Of a stretch of 64,000 bases of DNA, positions 1 to 11,559 are shown one piece after another. The stretch comes from Entrophospora sp. SA101. Taxonomy: Eukaryota; Glomeromycota; Glomeromycetes; Entrophosporales; Entrophosporaceae. Location: NCBI GenBank assembly GCA_958430865.1, contig CAUDNR010004134.1, positions 75,093 through 139,092 on the forward strand, in the 5' to 3' direction. The notes under the pieces were generated by a model. That model had not been told where the DNA came from, ran no database searches, and worked only from the letters and a program-made list of their open reading frames with translations. Positions within the stretch are counted from its first letter, which is position 1, and each line of letters starts with the position of its first letter. The translations under genes were made by a program, and so were the position numbers.

Positions 1-216
1 AAATAAGGTTAAGATATACATTCAAAAATTCGGACTGATCGGCATTTTTTGATGAGTATAGGTGATACGCACCATATTTAATTGACGATCTGCGAATAAA
101 TGAGAGAATTGTCGATCAATTTACTATTAAAAAATGAGGGAAATTTAATATTAATTTTGAAAAAAAAAAATCTACAGGTGTTCATTACACCAAAATTTTA
201 GAATAAAAGAAAAACC

Positions 217-430
217 ATTGCAAGTTTCAAATATTTAAAATTTGACACAAGTTTTAAATCTTTATACATGTTTTGAACTAACAAATTTTAACTTTGATAT
301 AAGTCGAATTTTTATACAAATTTTGAACTTATGCAAGTTTTGAATTTTGACACTTTGACACAAGTTTAATTTTGACACAAGTTTAATTTTGGCACAAGTT
401 TAAACATTGATACAAGTTTTGAACTTTGTT
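217..430. repeat. Degenerate tandem repeat, ACAAGTTT-type units
   Basis: A unit of roughly 18-24 bases built around ACAAGTTT followed by AATTTTGAC or close variants occurs about eight times in imperfect tandem. It lies inside the inverted-repeat element, upstream of the broken ORF. No coding meaning is apparent. Confidence 0.5.
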
Positions 431-584
431 TGGATTTTTATATAAATAGATAAAATATTTGATTTACTTCAAAAAGCCTTTCATAAAATTATATTTAAAA
501 AAAAAAAAATCTTAAATAATACTATTAATAAATTGTGATCTTAAAATGTCTAATTCAACTAATAATCCCAGATTGTAGTAAAAG

Positions 585-1215
585 AGTGACAGTTGGTACC
601 ATTAAAGGAATTTCTAATTATTTTACTTTCATGTGGCCATCTGGTGACAAAGATAGAATATAGCAGCATATGAAATACCTAATTTTGGGAAATCAAAAAA
701 TAATTTTTGATATTAAAAAACTTCTGAAAAATAATAATATTAATCAACCAAACATTACAGTCTTTAATCAAACAACACCTCAATCAGAATGGAAAATATT
801 TTTTCCTTCAGAAGTTGACCCATCAATTCAAAAATTGTCTGTTCCTGAAGTAAGGTTGAAGCTTCAAGAGAAAAATTTGGATTTCACTGGAAATAAACTA
901 TACAGTTATCCTGTTTCAGACAATACAATAATTCTCTGCTAAATAATATGAATTTGAAAAACTTCTTGGATGAAAAATTGGAACCTGGATTTGTTCTAAA
1001 GAGTATGGGAAGAAAGGTAGTAAGAAGCTTGATTTAAATGTGATTGAACAATTAAAAATCATGTTTTTGGCTGGTAATATAGAAAAAATACTCTCCCAAG
1101 GATATGTTAAAAGAACTTCAAAGACTTGTTGGAACTGACGAATTAGAAGCTGAAAATAATCCTTCTTGTCAACATCACAAAAGACAGGCGGTTGAAAATA
1201 CATCATCTATTTAAT
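585..1215 (+). pseudogene. Broken ORF inside the inverted-repeat element
   Basis: The reading frame that runs from about 585 is interrupted by an in-frame TAG at 661-663. It continues as a 90-residue open stretch (670-942) and then reappears in other frames to about 1215. The downstream part shows a helical, charged stretch (KDMLKELQRLVGTDELE). That resembles short DNA-binding or effector-like modules I associate with repeated gene families of these fungi, but I cannot name a family with confidence. The multiple stops and frame changes, and the position between inverted repeats, point to a decayed transposon-borne gene. It could alternatively be a decayed host gene captured by the element. 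Confidence 0.4.
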
Positions 1216-1510
1216 AAGTAAAAAAAATTTTTTTTTTATTTGTTCTTATTTTTGAAGACAATTTATATGAAAATTCTTAAAAATCTACAGGTGCTAAAGA
1301 GTAAACTTTTTTTTTACTTACAAAAAAAAAACTGATAATATGTTCTTTGGGATTTGTGGACGTAAAAAAAAATCATGTGGTGGAACAAAAACATAGTACA
1401 ACTTTTCATGCAAAGGTACTCAATTAGCTATTTTTGTGTCAATTCTCCCTCATTTTTACTATGTACGACTCACTCATTTATTCACGGATCATCAATCAAA
1501 TTTTCCAGTT

Positions 1511-2823
1511 AAAATTTTCACGTGACTAAATGAACTGGTTAAAAGAATTTTTGCACAGTGCCAACATCTAGTGGTGAACAGCCTGATAAAAGTTATATTA
1601 ATTCATTACTAAATCCAAGTTCATGAAGTTCATGAAATCCATTTGCATTTATCAATAATATATTTAAAACTCCGAACAGTTTTGTTTTTTCAATTTACAC
1701 TTGACCCAAAAATTTCAGACATTCTAAATTCAATAACATACATAATAACTTCTCAAAAATCATAATAACTTGTAGCAAAGTAGAGATTCTGGAAGAATCC
1801 TATGTATAAATATATACATAGTCTATAATTCTTATACCTTGGTAGCAAAGGTCCATTTCTTACCAAAATTAGAATGGAAACCATAATTGAATGTGTAGTG
1901 AACAAATTTCTGAATTACATTATATTTTTTCATTTGGGAATTTTGTCACCAAGATTTTTCAATTCCCTTCTATGCAGATAAAATGCCCTATGTTGTTTCA
2001 AACTTGGGCACTAAAGACAGCTTGGTGCATTTTATTTGTTAAGTGTATTACAAAGTCAAAATTTGAAAAAAAACCATCAAGTTGACAACACGTGTATATG
2101 CAAAAGTTTTCTCTATGTACCAATATTGACTTGCCTATATATGTTTCAAATTCAGTCACTAAAGACAATTTAAACATGCTTTGATTTTTTTTTTCATTTT
2201 ATGTAATGATAAAAGAAGCCTTTTTTTTCTAATCTTTGTTTTACAAAAAAAAGTGAATCTTTACAATTATTATTTGTGTAATTCTTTGCAGCAATGTTGT
2301 GATTATTCAAATCTTTTGCAGCAATGTTTTTAAATTAAGGAAAAATTGTTTATAACATTGCTGATACTGTTTTGTCTTTGAGTAGTCAATTAGAATATAT
2401 GTCAAATATTTTTAAATGTTCAAAAACATTAATATATTAATGAACAAATTTATCTTTATAAAATTTTTATTATATATTTACAGATACAAAAATAAAATAA
2501 AATGTATAAAATATTAAAGCAATAAATTGTAAATGCTTGAATATAATGATGATGATAATAAGGGGCATGGTGATAGGTCACTTTAATTACAGGAATGGTT
2601 TACTCTAATTTAAATAAAAATATCATTAATAAAAAAACAATAAATCAAATAGTTTGCTACAATAATTGAGGAAGATTTGTAAAATTCAATAATCTACTTG
2701 TATAAACAGGATTTGGATGAACAGTTGCTATGGTTGTTGAAATATTAAAAGGTTTTTTATCTGCCTCCTCAGTATTTTTCTGATTTTTTTCTAATTCATC
2801 AAGAACAATTACAACCTTCTAGA
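1511..2823. other. Intergenic, AT-rich; right part shared with another F-box 3' flank
   Basis: No coding sequence is supported here. A small open frame at 1891-2085 has no recognisable similarity. Bases 2560-2823, directly downstream of the first F-box gene, resemble 4790-5078 downstream of the second F-box gene: both hold the GGCATGGTGATA block, the microsatellite before it and the AATTGAGGAAGATTTG block. The two genes were therefore duplicated together with their 3' flanks. Confidence 0.6.
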
Positions 2824-4182
2824 TTATTTTTTACTGATTATTAAAAACCCTAAATCTTGATATTTTTCTAATATTTTTCTTCCATCACTTTCTAACATAG
2901 TTTCATACTTATATATATCAAATCCTATCACTAAAGGTTTGGGTCCTCTCCAATTCTTCATTAGAATATCCAAAGAATGATTAATAACATTATAAACATT
3001 ACAAGTAAAAGTTATTGACTTTAAGTTTTCTGGCAGTGCTTCATTTAATACTGTCAATATTTTATCATAATCTAATGTACCTCCAGGAAATCTTTTAAAT
3101 CTAATACTTTTTAATTTAATACAATTATTAAGCACTTCCATTAATTCCTGGTCTAATTTATCCTCATATAATATAGATAAATCTTCTAAATTTTTACAAT
3201 ATTGTGCAATTGATTGAAATAGCTTTCTCAATACTCGATCATTATAACCACAAACATTCAGATTTTTAAGATTTTTTCCATTGATATTAATAAAATCAGA
3301 CAAATCTGATGTAAATGGTTGAGAAGTAATATATAACTTTACAGATTCAATGTTTGGCAGTGAAATATTTTTCCAACCTTTTGTACTGTTATAAGAAGTT
3401 AATACTAAAGACTTTAAATTTTTAAAAGTTGGTAATAAGAAACCATTAAAATTATCTTCAATGTCATGAGATTCATAAAAAATTATTGATTGTGAATGTG
3501 TTGATATTGCTTTTTTTAGTTCATCTGGTAACATTGCTGATGTGATAGATAAATATTTAATTTGCTCTTGTGCTTTAATTAGCTGTGCTAAACTATACAT
3601 ATTTTTGTCATTACTACCACAACCTATTGTTAATGATTGAATATTTTTACAAATATTTGCTAATTTATCAAAAAATTCACCATTATCAGAAGAACTATGA
3701 CAACCTACTTCATAAAGATTCTGAAAACAATTACCTAACCTATGATGATTAATTAATAAATTATAATCTATATAACCAGCAGCAATAAGCCTTCTAATAC
3801 CAACTGAATGATCTAAAATAAAGTTTGCTAATTTATTCTGTAAATTTAATTCTCTACTTTTTACCAGGTATTGAAAATCATAGCAATCATAAAGTATAGT
3901 GCAAAATCTGGCATAATTGTATAATGGTGGTTTCTCCAATAGTTCAAATGTTAATTCAATGCAATTTCTAGTTAAGAAATCTTTATCTTCTTCTAACATA
4001 CAATTAATTAATATTTTGGTGCTGTCTTTACAAACCAATGGATTCTTCCATAAAGTTGGGATATTTATATTGTGCCATTGTTTGTTAACAAGGATACAAG
4101 AATATAATGTTTGGTAATCATCTTCAATGTATTTGAATATTTCAGTCAGAAGTTCAAGTGGCAAACTAATTATTTCATGCAT
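2824..4182 (-). CDS. F-box protein with LRR-like C-terminal region
   Basis: A single-exon 452-residue protein. Residues 6-47 form an F-box (LPLELLTEIFKY, then LVNKQWHNINIPTLWKNP), the module that binds Skp1 in SCF ubiquitin ligases. The rest consists of leucine/isoleucine-rich stretches with repeated LKNLxxL and NLEDLSILYEDELDQ-like patterns that suggest degenerate leucine-rich repeats for substrate binding. That is the general architecture of the F-box family; the substrate is unknown. The start MHEIISLP aligns with the other two paralogues in the window and is followed upstream by an AT-rich leader. It is about 80-90 percent identical to the gene at 44570-45838, and the two 5' ends are identical from position 4128 onward. 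It lies tail-to-head with the next F-box gene in an array. F-box genes are expanded in Rhizophagus-type genomes. Confidence 0.85.
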   Translation of the reverse strand: MHEIISLPLELLTEIFKYIEDDYQTLYSCILVNKQWHNINIPTLWKNPLVCKDSTKILINCMLEEDKDFLTRNCIELTFELLEKPPLYNYARFCTILYDCYDFQYLVKSRELNLQNKLANFILDHSVGIRRLIAAGYIDYNLLINHHRLGNCFQNLYEVGCHSSSDNGEFFDKLANICKNIQSLTIGCGSNDKNMYSLAQLIKAQEQIKYLSITSAMLPDELKKAISTHSQSIIFYESHDIEDNFNGFLLPTFKNLKSLVLTSYNSTKGWKNISLPNIESVKLYITSQPFTSDLSDFININGKNLKNLNVCGYNDRVLRKLFQSIAQYCKNLEDLSILYEDKLDQELMEVLNNCIKLKSIRFKRFPGGTLDYDKILTVLNEALPENLKSITFTCNVYNVINHSLDILMKNWRGPKPLVIGFDIYKYETMLESDGRKILEKYQDLGFLIISKK

Positions 4183-5078
4183 TTTTTTTAAGAATAATTT
4201 GTTTGATGAAAAAAAATTTTTTATATAAAATTATAATGGCAAATACAACGCCCAAACCAAAAGATTTACCATGCTTATTTGAAATTCTTGTGAAACTAAG
4301 GAGAAACTGAAATGGAAACTGAAAGAACATAACTTTTGGCTACTTTCCTGAATTATTTTCATTACTTAATTGCTAATAATTATTTTATTTGAGCATTTAA
4401 AAAAGATAGATAATTCAAGTTCATCTATCTTAGAAGAAAGTGAATGAAAAAGGCCTATTGAAGCTCTCATTTATGAAATTTTGAAAGATTAAATTCATCC
4501 AATAATTATAGACATAAGAAAATTCATATATATATTCATCTATTAATTCCATTTATTATGAACATAAAGATATTCAAATTTATTATATATGTATATCCAT
4601 TAATTATAGATGTAAGAAAGTTCAAATTTATTTTACTTTCTCAATATACTCCATCCATTAATTCCATTTATTATGGATGTAAGAAAATTCAAAATTAGAA
4701 TATGTTTCAAATATTTTTAAATATTCCTTTATAAAAATCTTTATTATATATTTATAAATGCAAAAATAAAATAAAAACAAAGTATAAATGCTTGAATATA
4801 TTTATAATAATAATAATAATAATAACAGTAAGAGGCATGGTGATAAGTCACTTCAACCACAAGGAATCTAATTTAAATAGACAAAATATAAAAATATCAT
4901 TAATAAAAAAACAATAAATCAAATAGTTGTTACTAATAATTGAGGAAGATTTGTAAAATTCAATAATCTACTTGTATAAACAGGATTTAGATGAATAGTT
5001 GCTATAATTGTTGAAAAATTTAAAAGGTTTTTATTTGCTTTCTCAATATTTTCCTGATTTTTTCTAATTCATCAAGAA
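4183..5078. other. Intergenic between two F-box genes
   Basis: This is the upstream region of the first F-box gene followed by the 3' flank of the second. The first 20 bases upstream of each F-box start are shared between paralogues. It holds the degenerate tandem repeat at 4498-4705 and a TAA microsatellite near 4801. There is no coding potential beyond short random frames. Confidence 0.6.
4498..4705. repeat. Four degenerate tandem units
   Basis: Four units of about 48-66 bases begin near 4498, 4551, 4599 and 4665. Each opens with CCAT(T/A)ATTAT and continues with a GTAAGAAA-TTCAAA block. The same array is present at 46154-46361 in the second copy. Confidence 0.6.
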
Positions 5079-6470
5079 TCAATCAAACAAACCATAACAT
5101 TTATTTTCTATTATTGTTAAAAACCCTAAATCTTGATATTTTTCTAATATTTTTCTTTCATCACTTTCTAGCATATTTTCATACTTATACTTGTCAACTC
5201 CTACTACTAAAGGTTTGGGTCCTTTCCAATTATTCATTAGAATGTCCAAAGAATGGTCACTGACATTATAAACATTACAAGTAAAAGTTATTGACTTTAA
5301 GTTTTCTGGTAATGTTTCATTTAATACTGTCAATATTTTATCACAATCTATTTCAGCACTAAAATAATTATTAAATACAATACTTTTTAATTTAGTACAA
5401 TTATTAAGCACTTCCATTAATTCCTGGTCTAATTCATCCTCATATAATATAGATAAATCTTCTAAATTTTTACAATATTGTGCAATTGATTGAAATATCT
5501 TTCTCAAGAATTCATCATTCTCACCCCAAACATTTAGATTTTTAAGATTTTTTCCATTGATATTAATAAAATCAGTCAAGTCTGATGTAAATGGTTGATA
5601 AGAAATATATAATTCCACAGATTCAATATTTGGCAGTGAAATATTTTTCAAATTTATCATTTTGCTATTGGCATGAATTATTAATTCTAAAGTCTTTAAA
5701 TTTTTAAAAGTTGGCAATAAGAAACTATTAAAATTATCCTCATTGCCATGAGATCTATAAAAAATTATTGATTGTGAATGTGTTAATATTGCTTTTTTTA
5801 ATTCATCTGGTAACATTGTTGATGTAATAGTTAAATATTTAATTTGCTTTTGTGCTTTAATTAGCTGTGCTAAATTATATATATTTTTGTTATAACTATC
5901 ACAACATACTGTTAATGATTGAATATTTTTACAAATATTTGCTAATTTGTAAAAAAATTCACCACTATCAAAACTCTTACAATCTATTTCATAAAGATTC
6001 TGAAAACAATTATCAAATCTATGATGATTAATTAATAAATTATGACCTATATAAAAAAAATCAAACTTTCTAATACCTGCTGAGTGATCTAAAATAAAGT
6101 TTCCTAATTTATTTTGTAAAATTTGATATAAATCTAAATCTTTACTTTTTATCAGGCATTGAAAAATACAATGTTTGGAAAATATAGTACAAAATCTGGC
6201 ATAATTGTATAATAGTGGTTTCTCCAATAGTTCAAATGTTAATTCAATGCAATTTCTAGTTAAGAAATCCTTGTCTTCTTCTAATATACAATTAATTAAT
6301 ATTTTGATGCTGTCATCACAAACCAATGGATTCTTCCATAAAGTTGGAATATTTATATTGTGCCATTGTTTGTTGACAAGAATACAAGAATACAATTCTT
6401 GGTAATCATCTTCAATATATTTGAATATTTCAGTCAGAAGTTCATGTGGCAAACTATTTATTTCAATCAT
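5079..6470 (-). CDS. F-box protein with LRR-like C-terminal region (second array member)
   Basis: A single-exon F-box gene. The open frame extends up to 6554, but I choose the ATG at 6468-6470 (MIEINSLPHELL) because it aligns with the start of both paralogues and because the extra 28 residues are an asparagine/phenylalanine-rich translation of the AT-rich leader. This gives 463 residues. The F-box is at residues 7-48 (LPHELLTEIFKY, WHNINIPTLWKNP), followed by degenerate leucine-rich repeats. The C-terminus (EKYQDLGFLTI) is conserved with the gene at 2824 and extended by about ten residues. The expected role is substrate recognition in an SCF ubiquitin ligase; the target is unknown. Its start faces the HBS1 gene across a 0.7-kb divergent intergenic region. 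Confidence 0.85.
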   Translation of the reverse strand: MIEINSLPHELLTEIFKYIEDDYQELYSCILVNKQWHNINIPTLWKNPLVCDDSIKILINCILEEDKDFLTRNCIELTFELLEKPLLYNYARFCTIFSKHCIFQCLIKSKDLDLYQILQNKLGNFILDHSAGIRKFDFFYIGHNLLINHHRFDNCFQNLYEIDCKSFDSGEFFYKLANICKNIQSLTVCCDSYNKNIYNLAQLIKAQKQIKYLTITSTMLPDELKKAILTHSQSIIFYRSHGNEDNFNSFLLPTFKNLKTLELIIHANSKMINLKNISLPNIESVELYISYQPFTSDLTDFININGKNLKNLNVWGENDEFLRKIFQSIAQYCKNLEDLSILYEDELDQELMEVLNNCTKLKSIVFNNYFSAEIDCDKILTVLNETLPENLKSITFTCNVYNVSDHSLDILMNNWKGPKPLVVGVDKYKYENMLESDERKILEKYQDLGFLTIIENKCYGLFD

Positions 6471-7193
6471 TTTTTTTAAGAATAATTTGTTTGTTGCACA
6501 ATATAAATGAAAAAAAAATTTATTTAAATTAAAATAATTTATTTTGGAGAACAAGGGCAGCTTTATTGTACCAGCAATTGATGGCCAAGTAATTAATAGT
6601 TTATATGTGAGGAATTAAAATGGTAATATGTAGTAAATATATATAAGTGTAAATATTATTATATGAACATTATTTAATTAAAAGAATTATTGTTGTATTT
6701 AGTTGAGGTAATTATTCATTTATATGATTAGATATTACATTCAGAAATCAAAAAGGCTCCAGCTCTTTTTATAAGAAAATATTAATTAATAACCATCAAG
6801 ATTGTAATTTACATTTGCTACCTCCTGCCACTATGTAATCATATTTAACATTAAATTAATGCTAATGTTGGCTAATTTTTCTTTACCTATACTTTTAAAT
6901 TTGCACAAAACTTAGGAGGTTTTTAGACTGAGTCAACCATATAATTCTATTTTTACTGATAATTAACACTCTTTCCAATGCACATGTTGAAAGAATATTT
7001 TCACAAATCTGATAAAAAGTAAATTGAGAAACAGATACATTGAATAGTCATTGTAAAATATTAAAAAAATGGTGATGATCAACAAAATGTGCGCATTTTT
7101 TATGTAACGCAGGCGCCCGCACTCAAATTTCCTACTCATTAATATTAATAATGCTAAATGATGACGACGGAAAAACTGCGATATTGAGAAATT
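6471..7193. promoter_or_regulatory. Divergent intergenic region, F-box gene and HBS1
   Basis: The region separates two divergently transcribed genes and so should contain both promoters, although I see no defined element. Bases 6651-6880 resemble 44061-44290, upstream of nothing in particular there, so this upstream block also travelled with F-box duplications. A relatively GC-rich patch, GTAACGCAGGCGCCCGCAC, lies near 7104-7122, about 75 bases before the HBS1 start, and stands out from the AT background. Confidence 0.35.
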
Positions 7194-9587
7194 ATGAATG
7201 AAGAAGTTTTTGAAGATTTAATTGCTGATATGGATTCAGTTAACCTCAACAATAAATCATCATCGAAATCAGAACAAAATTCAAATTTAGTTGATATCAC
7301 GAAAATTAAAATTGAACAAACTACAACTACGCAAATCACACCTAAAACATCTACAAAAACACCAACACAAAAGGGTAATAAACGTATAGACATTATTGAA
7401 GAATACAATAAACGTAATGCTGAAAAAGAATCTTTAAATTTAGTTATTATTGGTAAGTTCCTTAACAAACATTTCGTTTTATTAAATGCCCATATTTACG
7501 TTAATGTTTATTTATATATATACATTTTATGTACTTCTTTAGGTCATGTTGACGCAGGAAAAAGTACTTTGATGGGTCATTTACTTTATCTTCTTGGTGA
7601 AGTAAATGATAAAACAATGAAAAAATATGAAAGAGAATCATCAAAGATAGGAAAATCATCTTTTGCCTATGCGTGGGTTCTTGATGAGACTGAAGAAGAA
7701 AGAAATAGGTTAGATATATCTTTCTTTCTTAATATATCTCTTTTTACATATCTCTCTGTGCATAAATATTTAATAAATTTTATTATGTTATTTTTAGGGG
7801 TATCACCATTGATATTGCAATGACAAAGTTTGAAACTAAAAATAAACGATTTACTTTATTAGATGCACCTGGACATCGTGATTTCATTCCTAATATGATT
7901 TCCGGAGCAGCACAGGTATTATATTATTCCCAAACGCTTAATTTTTTCCAGTATATTTAATTTAATTTGTAATAATAATAATTATTATCAGGCAGATGCA
8001 GCAATACTTGTAATAGATGCTACAGTAGGTGAATTTGAAGCAGGATTTGATGCCAATGGACAAACAAAGGAACATGCATTGCTTGCTAGAAGTTTAGGCG
8101 TACAACAATTAGTTGTAGCAATTAATAAATTAGATAATGTAATTAATTATATGTGTTTAATTTTCTATTAATTGATTTATAAATCAAAAAATCAATTGAT
8201 CAATCAACCCATTAATTAAATTACTGCAATTATTCTAATCATTGTACAGGTAGAATGGTCAAAAGATAGATTTGATATAATTGTTTCGAAATTAAGTCAA
8301 TTCTTATTATCACAAGTTGGATTTAAGAAAAAGGGTGTTTTCTATATTCCTTGTAGTGGATTAACAGGAGATAACTTATTAAAAAAAACAGATAAATTAT
8401 TAGATTGGTATAGTGGACCTACCTTGATCGAACAAATTGGTTTGTAAAAAAAAATTTTTTAAACCACCATTATTATTAAGTTTTTTTTTTTCAAGGAATA
8501 TTTTTCTTGCTAAAATCTTTTGATTTTTTTCTTTAATTACAGACAAGTTCGAACCACCAGTAAGACTTATAGAAAAACCATTCCGTCTTTCTATAACAGA
8601 TTTTTTCAAAGGTGGTTCTGGAAGTTTAAGTGGTATTACAGTGGCAGGAAGAATAGAAACTGGTAGTTTACAAATTGGCGACGAATTAATTATTATTCCT
8701 GGCAAAGGACATGCAACAGTAAAAGGTAATAAATAGAAAAATATGTTAATTAATTTAATAATATATTTATAATCAATTATATATTTTTTAAAAAAAAAAA
8801 AGCAATACAAGTTTTGAATGAATCATTCAAATGGGCAGTTGCCGGTGATTCTGTTTTAGTTTCTTTGACAGGAATAGACATGATTCAACTTAAGTATGTA
8901 TGTTAATTATATAATATACTTTTTGATTAATGTATGTAATGTATGTATGTATATATATATATATATATATGTTAGATAATAGCGTTGAAATTAAAGTTTG
9001 TATTTTTTTGTTTGTTTAATTATAAATAGAGTAGGTTCGATACTGTGCCCAATATCAAATCCTGTTCCTTTATCATCACAGCTTTTGGTAAGAATTGTTG
9101 TATTTGAAGTAAAAATCCCTATTACTAGAGGTTATAATGTAAGTTACCATTTAATATTTTACTTGGATGTTTCATTTGTTCATTATTTTTTATATATTAT
9201 TTTTGTTTCATAATATAATAAGGTAATTCTTCATCGACAAAGTTTAAATGAACCAGCTATTATAACAAGACTTAAATCAATTATTGATAAAACAACTGGA
9301 GAGCAAATTAAAAAAAATCCAAGGTAAATAAATTAATATAATAATAGTACTAATAGTATAATAATAATAATAATCAGAATTATTCCCAATTCTCTAAAAT
9401 AAAAAGACATATTCCAAAATCAACAGCTGCTATTGTTGAAATACAACTTCCTAACAGACCGATACCTATAGAGACATTTAAAGATAATAAAGAACTTGGA
9501 AGAATAATGATAAGAAAAGGTGGAGAAACCATTGCTGCTGGAATTGTTACAGAAGTTAGTAGTAGTAATAATAATAATAATATTTGA
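7194..9587 (+). CDS. HBS1: HBS1-type translational GTPase (ribosome rescue, Dom34 partner)
   Basis: I place ten exons: 7194-7452, 7543-7708, 7798-7915, 7992-8138, 8250-8439, 8543-8725, 8803-8893, 9030-9138, 9223-9323 and 9407-9587. The phases join cleanly to give 514 residues. GTPase motifs are complete: GHVDAGKST (from residue 87), [16 protein letters not shown] and NKLD. Domains II and III of the eRF3/eEF1A type follow, ending [13 protein letters not shown]. The [17 protein letters not shown] stretch is typical of Hbs1 and separates it from eEF1A. In yeast and animals Hbs1 carries Dom34/Pelota to stalled ribosomes for no-go decay and 18S nonfunctional rRNA decay. The N-terminal part before the GTPase is only 86 residues, shorter than usual, so an upstream exon could be missing. 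An asparagine run closes the protein. Confidence 0.92.
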
Positions 9588-10616
9588 TTTTATTGTTAAC
9601 ATTAATATTAAATTAAATTTTTCTTAGATTTTATAACTGGTCCCTGAATTTATTTCTTAAACTATAGATAATGAATTTTGGAATTTTTTTTTATTGTAGA
9701 ATCTTTTTTAGTATTTTCATTTAACAATAAAATTGATATTTTTTCTGGTGTTTTTGAATTTCTGGTGACTTCTAATATTTAAAGTGACTTTTATATGTAT
9801 ATTTGACAAGATTAAAACTTTGATATTATTTTGGCAATAATAATAAAAGGAATTGGTACTTTTCTATTGTTTCTCATATATTAAGTAATTAAAAAGATGT
9901 GCCGCAAGTGATTTCGTTAATTACATGCATCAATCCATGTTAAAGTTTTAAAAAATAATAGGACAAGATTATCATAGATTATGTAAAGTTGTATGAATTT
10001 TGTCTGCAAATTAATTTCATCAAGATTATTATTTTTCTAGAAAATTTTTATTTACTAGATAAAGTAAAATATAAGACCAAGTCAAAATTTCATCACATTC
10101 AGAGTCGGCATACCAAGGCCAGTCTCTTAACATGTAATACAATTATAGATAAAATGATTTTAAGGTTCACATTATTGTATATATAAAAATAAAGATAGAT
10201 TCTTATCTTTACTAAATCTTGGATGTAGGATTAACGGGTCTAAACATTCAATAAAAATACCAAATTCCAACTAATTTGAGATCCTTTATTGATAATATTA
10301 AAGAAAAGGTCACATCAAACAATTAATATTAATTATTATATTTATTTCAAAAATAGATACAGTATGGTATTGTTTATTATTTTAATCAACTCCAGGCAGG
10401 TTTTGAATAAGAATCCATTCATACATAGAATTTAAATCTTCCTTTTCTTTATGCCCAAATATCTTTCGATTTGTCACTATATCCTTTTCTTCGCTATTGT
10501 GTTCCAAGTTTTCTATTTTTGATCGGTTGAGTTTTATCATCTCGTCCCTTCAAATATCAAAAAGTCACCTGATTGAGTCAAGTGATCAACCCATTTCGTA
10601 TTTTATAAATTATTTT
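9588..10616. other. Intergenic, no gene recognised
   Basis: AT-rich sequence with scattered stops. A small frame at 9989-10186 has no recognisable similarity. A 39-base block at about 10558-10596 (AAAGTCACCTGATTGAGTCA and following) recurs at 29845-29883 upstream of the NDUFAF4-like gene, so it is part of a dispersed repeat or a shared regulatory motif. Confidence 0.4.
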
Positions 10617-11370
10617 AGGAGTAATTGCACCAAAAATTAAAGAAGCTCATAAATCCTTATGTGCTGACACGATAGACCAGACAGTTGGCAAAGAAGAGTA
10701 AACATTAATTTGGTTATTTTTTTATTTCTATTTTTAATTTTTATATCTTTATTATCATTATTAAATATATAATTCTAAAACTTAATGAGGAGTTTTATTT
10801 AATCAGGAGATTACATAAAAAATTTGCTATTTTAATGGCGATAATAACAATAATTACTATTTAGGTTACAGTCATACAAGCCAGTGGCCTTCTCATTAGA
10901 ACAAAACTGGATCTTGGCAACTGTAATTGGATACAAACCTGAGGTTAAGCTGTAAGTATCTTCTTTAACTTTTCTTATTTTTATGATTATCAATATCACA
11001 TTCATTTTCTTCATCCATTATTAAAATTATGAGATAGAAGATGCGGTCTAATTTGAGGAATCAAATTGGTAATAAATTGTTTTTATTTCATTTCATATAT
11101 ATATATATATTTTAGATATTTTAATGTACCAAAAATAACATGTTCTTCCCAATTGGAAATAAAGGAGAATTAAAGCTAATGAATTTACAAAAGATCATCC
11201 TGTCATACAATGTATACCCAGAAACAACATGCTTTTACAAATCAATTGTTGTCCTTCCACCTAGTAGGATTACACTATCAAAAAAGAGCTGTTATTTACT
11301 TGAGTTTGAGGATGATGGACATGCTCATAGATGTGTAGAATCTCAATATATACTTGATATTCCAAAAGGT
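10617..11370 (+). pseudogene. Decayed SGF29-like (SAGA-associated tandem Tudor) gene
   Basis: Two separated coding pieces resemble the C-terminal tandem Tudor region of SGF29, the SAGA subunit that reads H3K4 methylation. The first piece (near 10865-10950) contains QNWILATVIGYKPE, ending at a GTAAGT donor. The second (near 11180-11367) contains YPETTCFYKSIVVLPP and LLEFEDDGHAHRC, both highly characteristic of the second Tudor fold. Between them the frame is shifted by at least one base and a stop (11122-11124) lies upstream of the second piece. An upstream stretch near 10621-10700 may be another exon remnant. I therefore call it a pseudogene, though sequencing error or an unrecognised intron remains possible. 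The identical break occurs in the second copy. Confidence 0.55.
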
Positions 11371-11559
11371 AATTATTATAATCATAATCATTATTATTAT
11401 GACTCTTATTTTATGCTTTTACATTCCTTTACCATATAAATATAACATATTAGAAATTCTCTATACTTACATTATTAAAGCCATTAGATCTGTACCATAC
11501 ATTCATTACTGACAAGTGTTGCAAATTACACTTTCTGTGTTTTTAAAACTATTTGTTGA

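Larger units (their letters stand above)
79..1510. mobile_element. Degenerate DNA transposon-like element with inverted termini
   Basis: The stretch at about 79-150 is an imperfect reverse complement of about 1440-1510. Both arms contain a GAATAAATGAG block and, further in, a block like AAAAATGAGGG. Over about 60 bases I judge identity by eye at around 75 percent. The interior holds a broken ORF (585-1215), so the whole looks like an old inverted-repeat DNA transposon that carried one gene. No target-site duplication was identified and the family is not assigned; long divergent terminal repeats would fit a MULE-like element. Confidence 0.45.

Noticed and set aside
1891..2085. 64-residue open frame
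   Set aside because: No similarity, no codon signal and no neighbours to support it.
6471..6554. 28-residue N-terminal extension of the second F-box protein
   Set aside because: It is a translation of AT-rich leader DNA and is absent from the two paralogues.
7154..7468. Minus-strand 104-codon frame at the HBS1 start
   Set aside because: It is antisense to HBS1 exon 1 and intron 1, with composition explained by the sense codons.
8400..8810. Minus-strand 136-codon frame
   Set aside because: Antisense to HBS1 exons 5-7; conserved sense protein makes the shadow unlikely to be a gene.
7194..9587. Reading the GTPase as eEF1A or eRF3
   Set aside because: The [17 protein letters not shown] segment, the divergent domain II and the [13 protein letters not shown] end fit Hbs1 better, and the eRF3 N-terminal and eEF1A signatures are missing.
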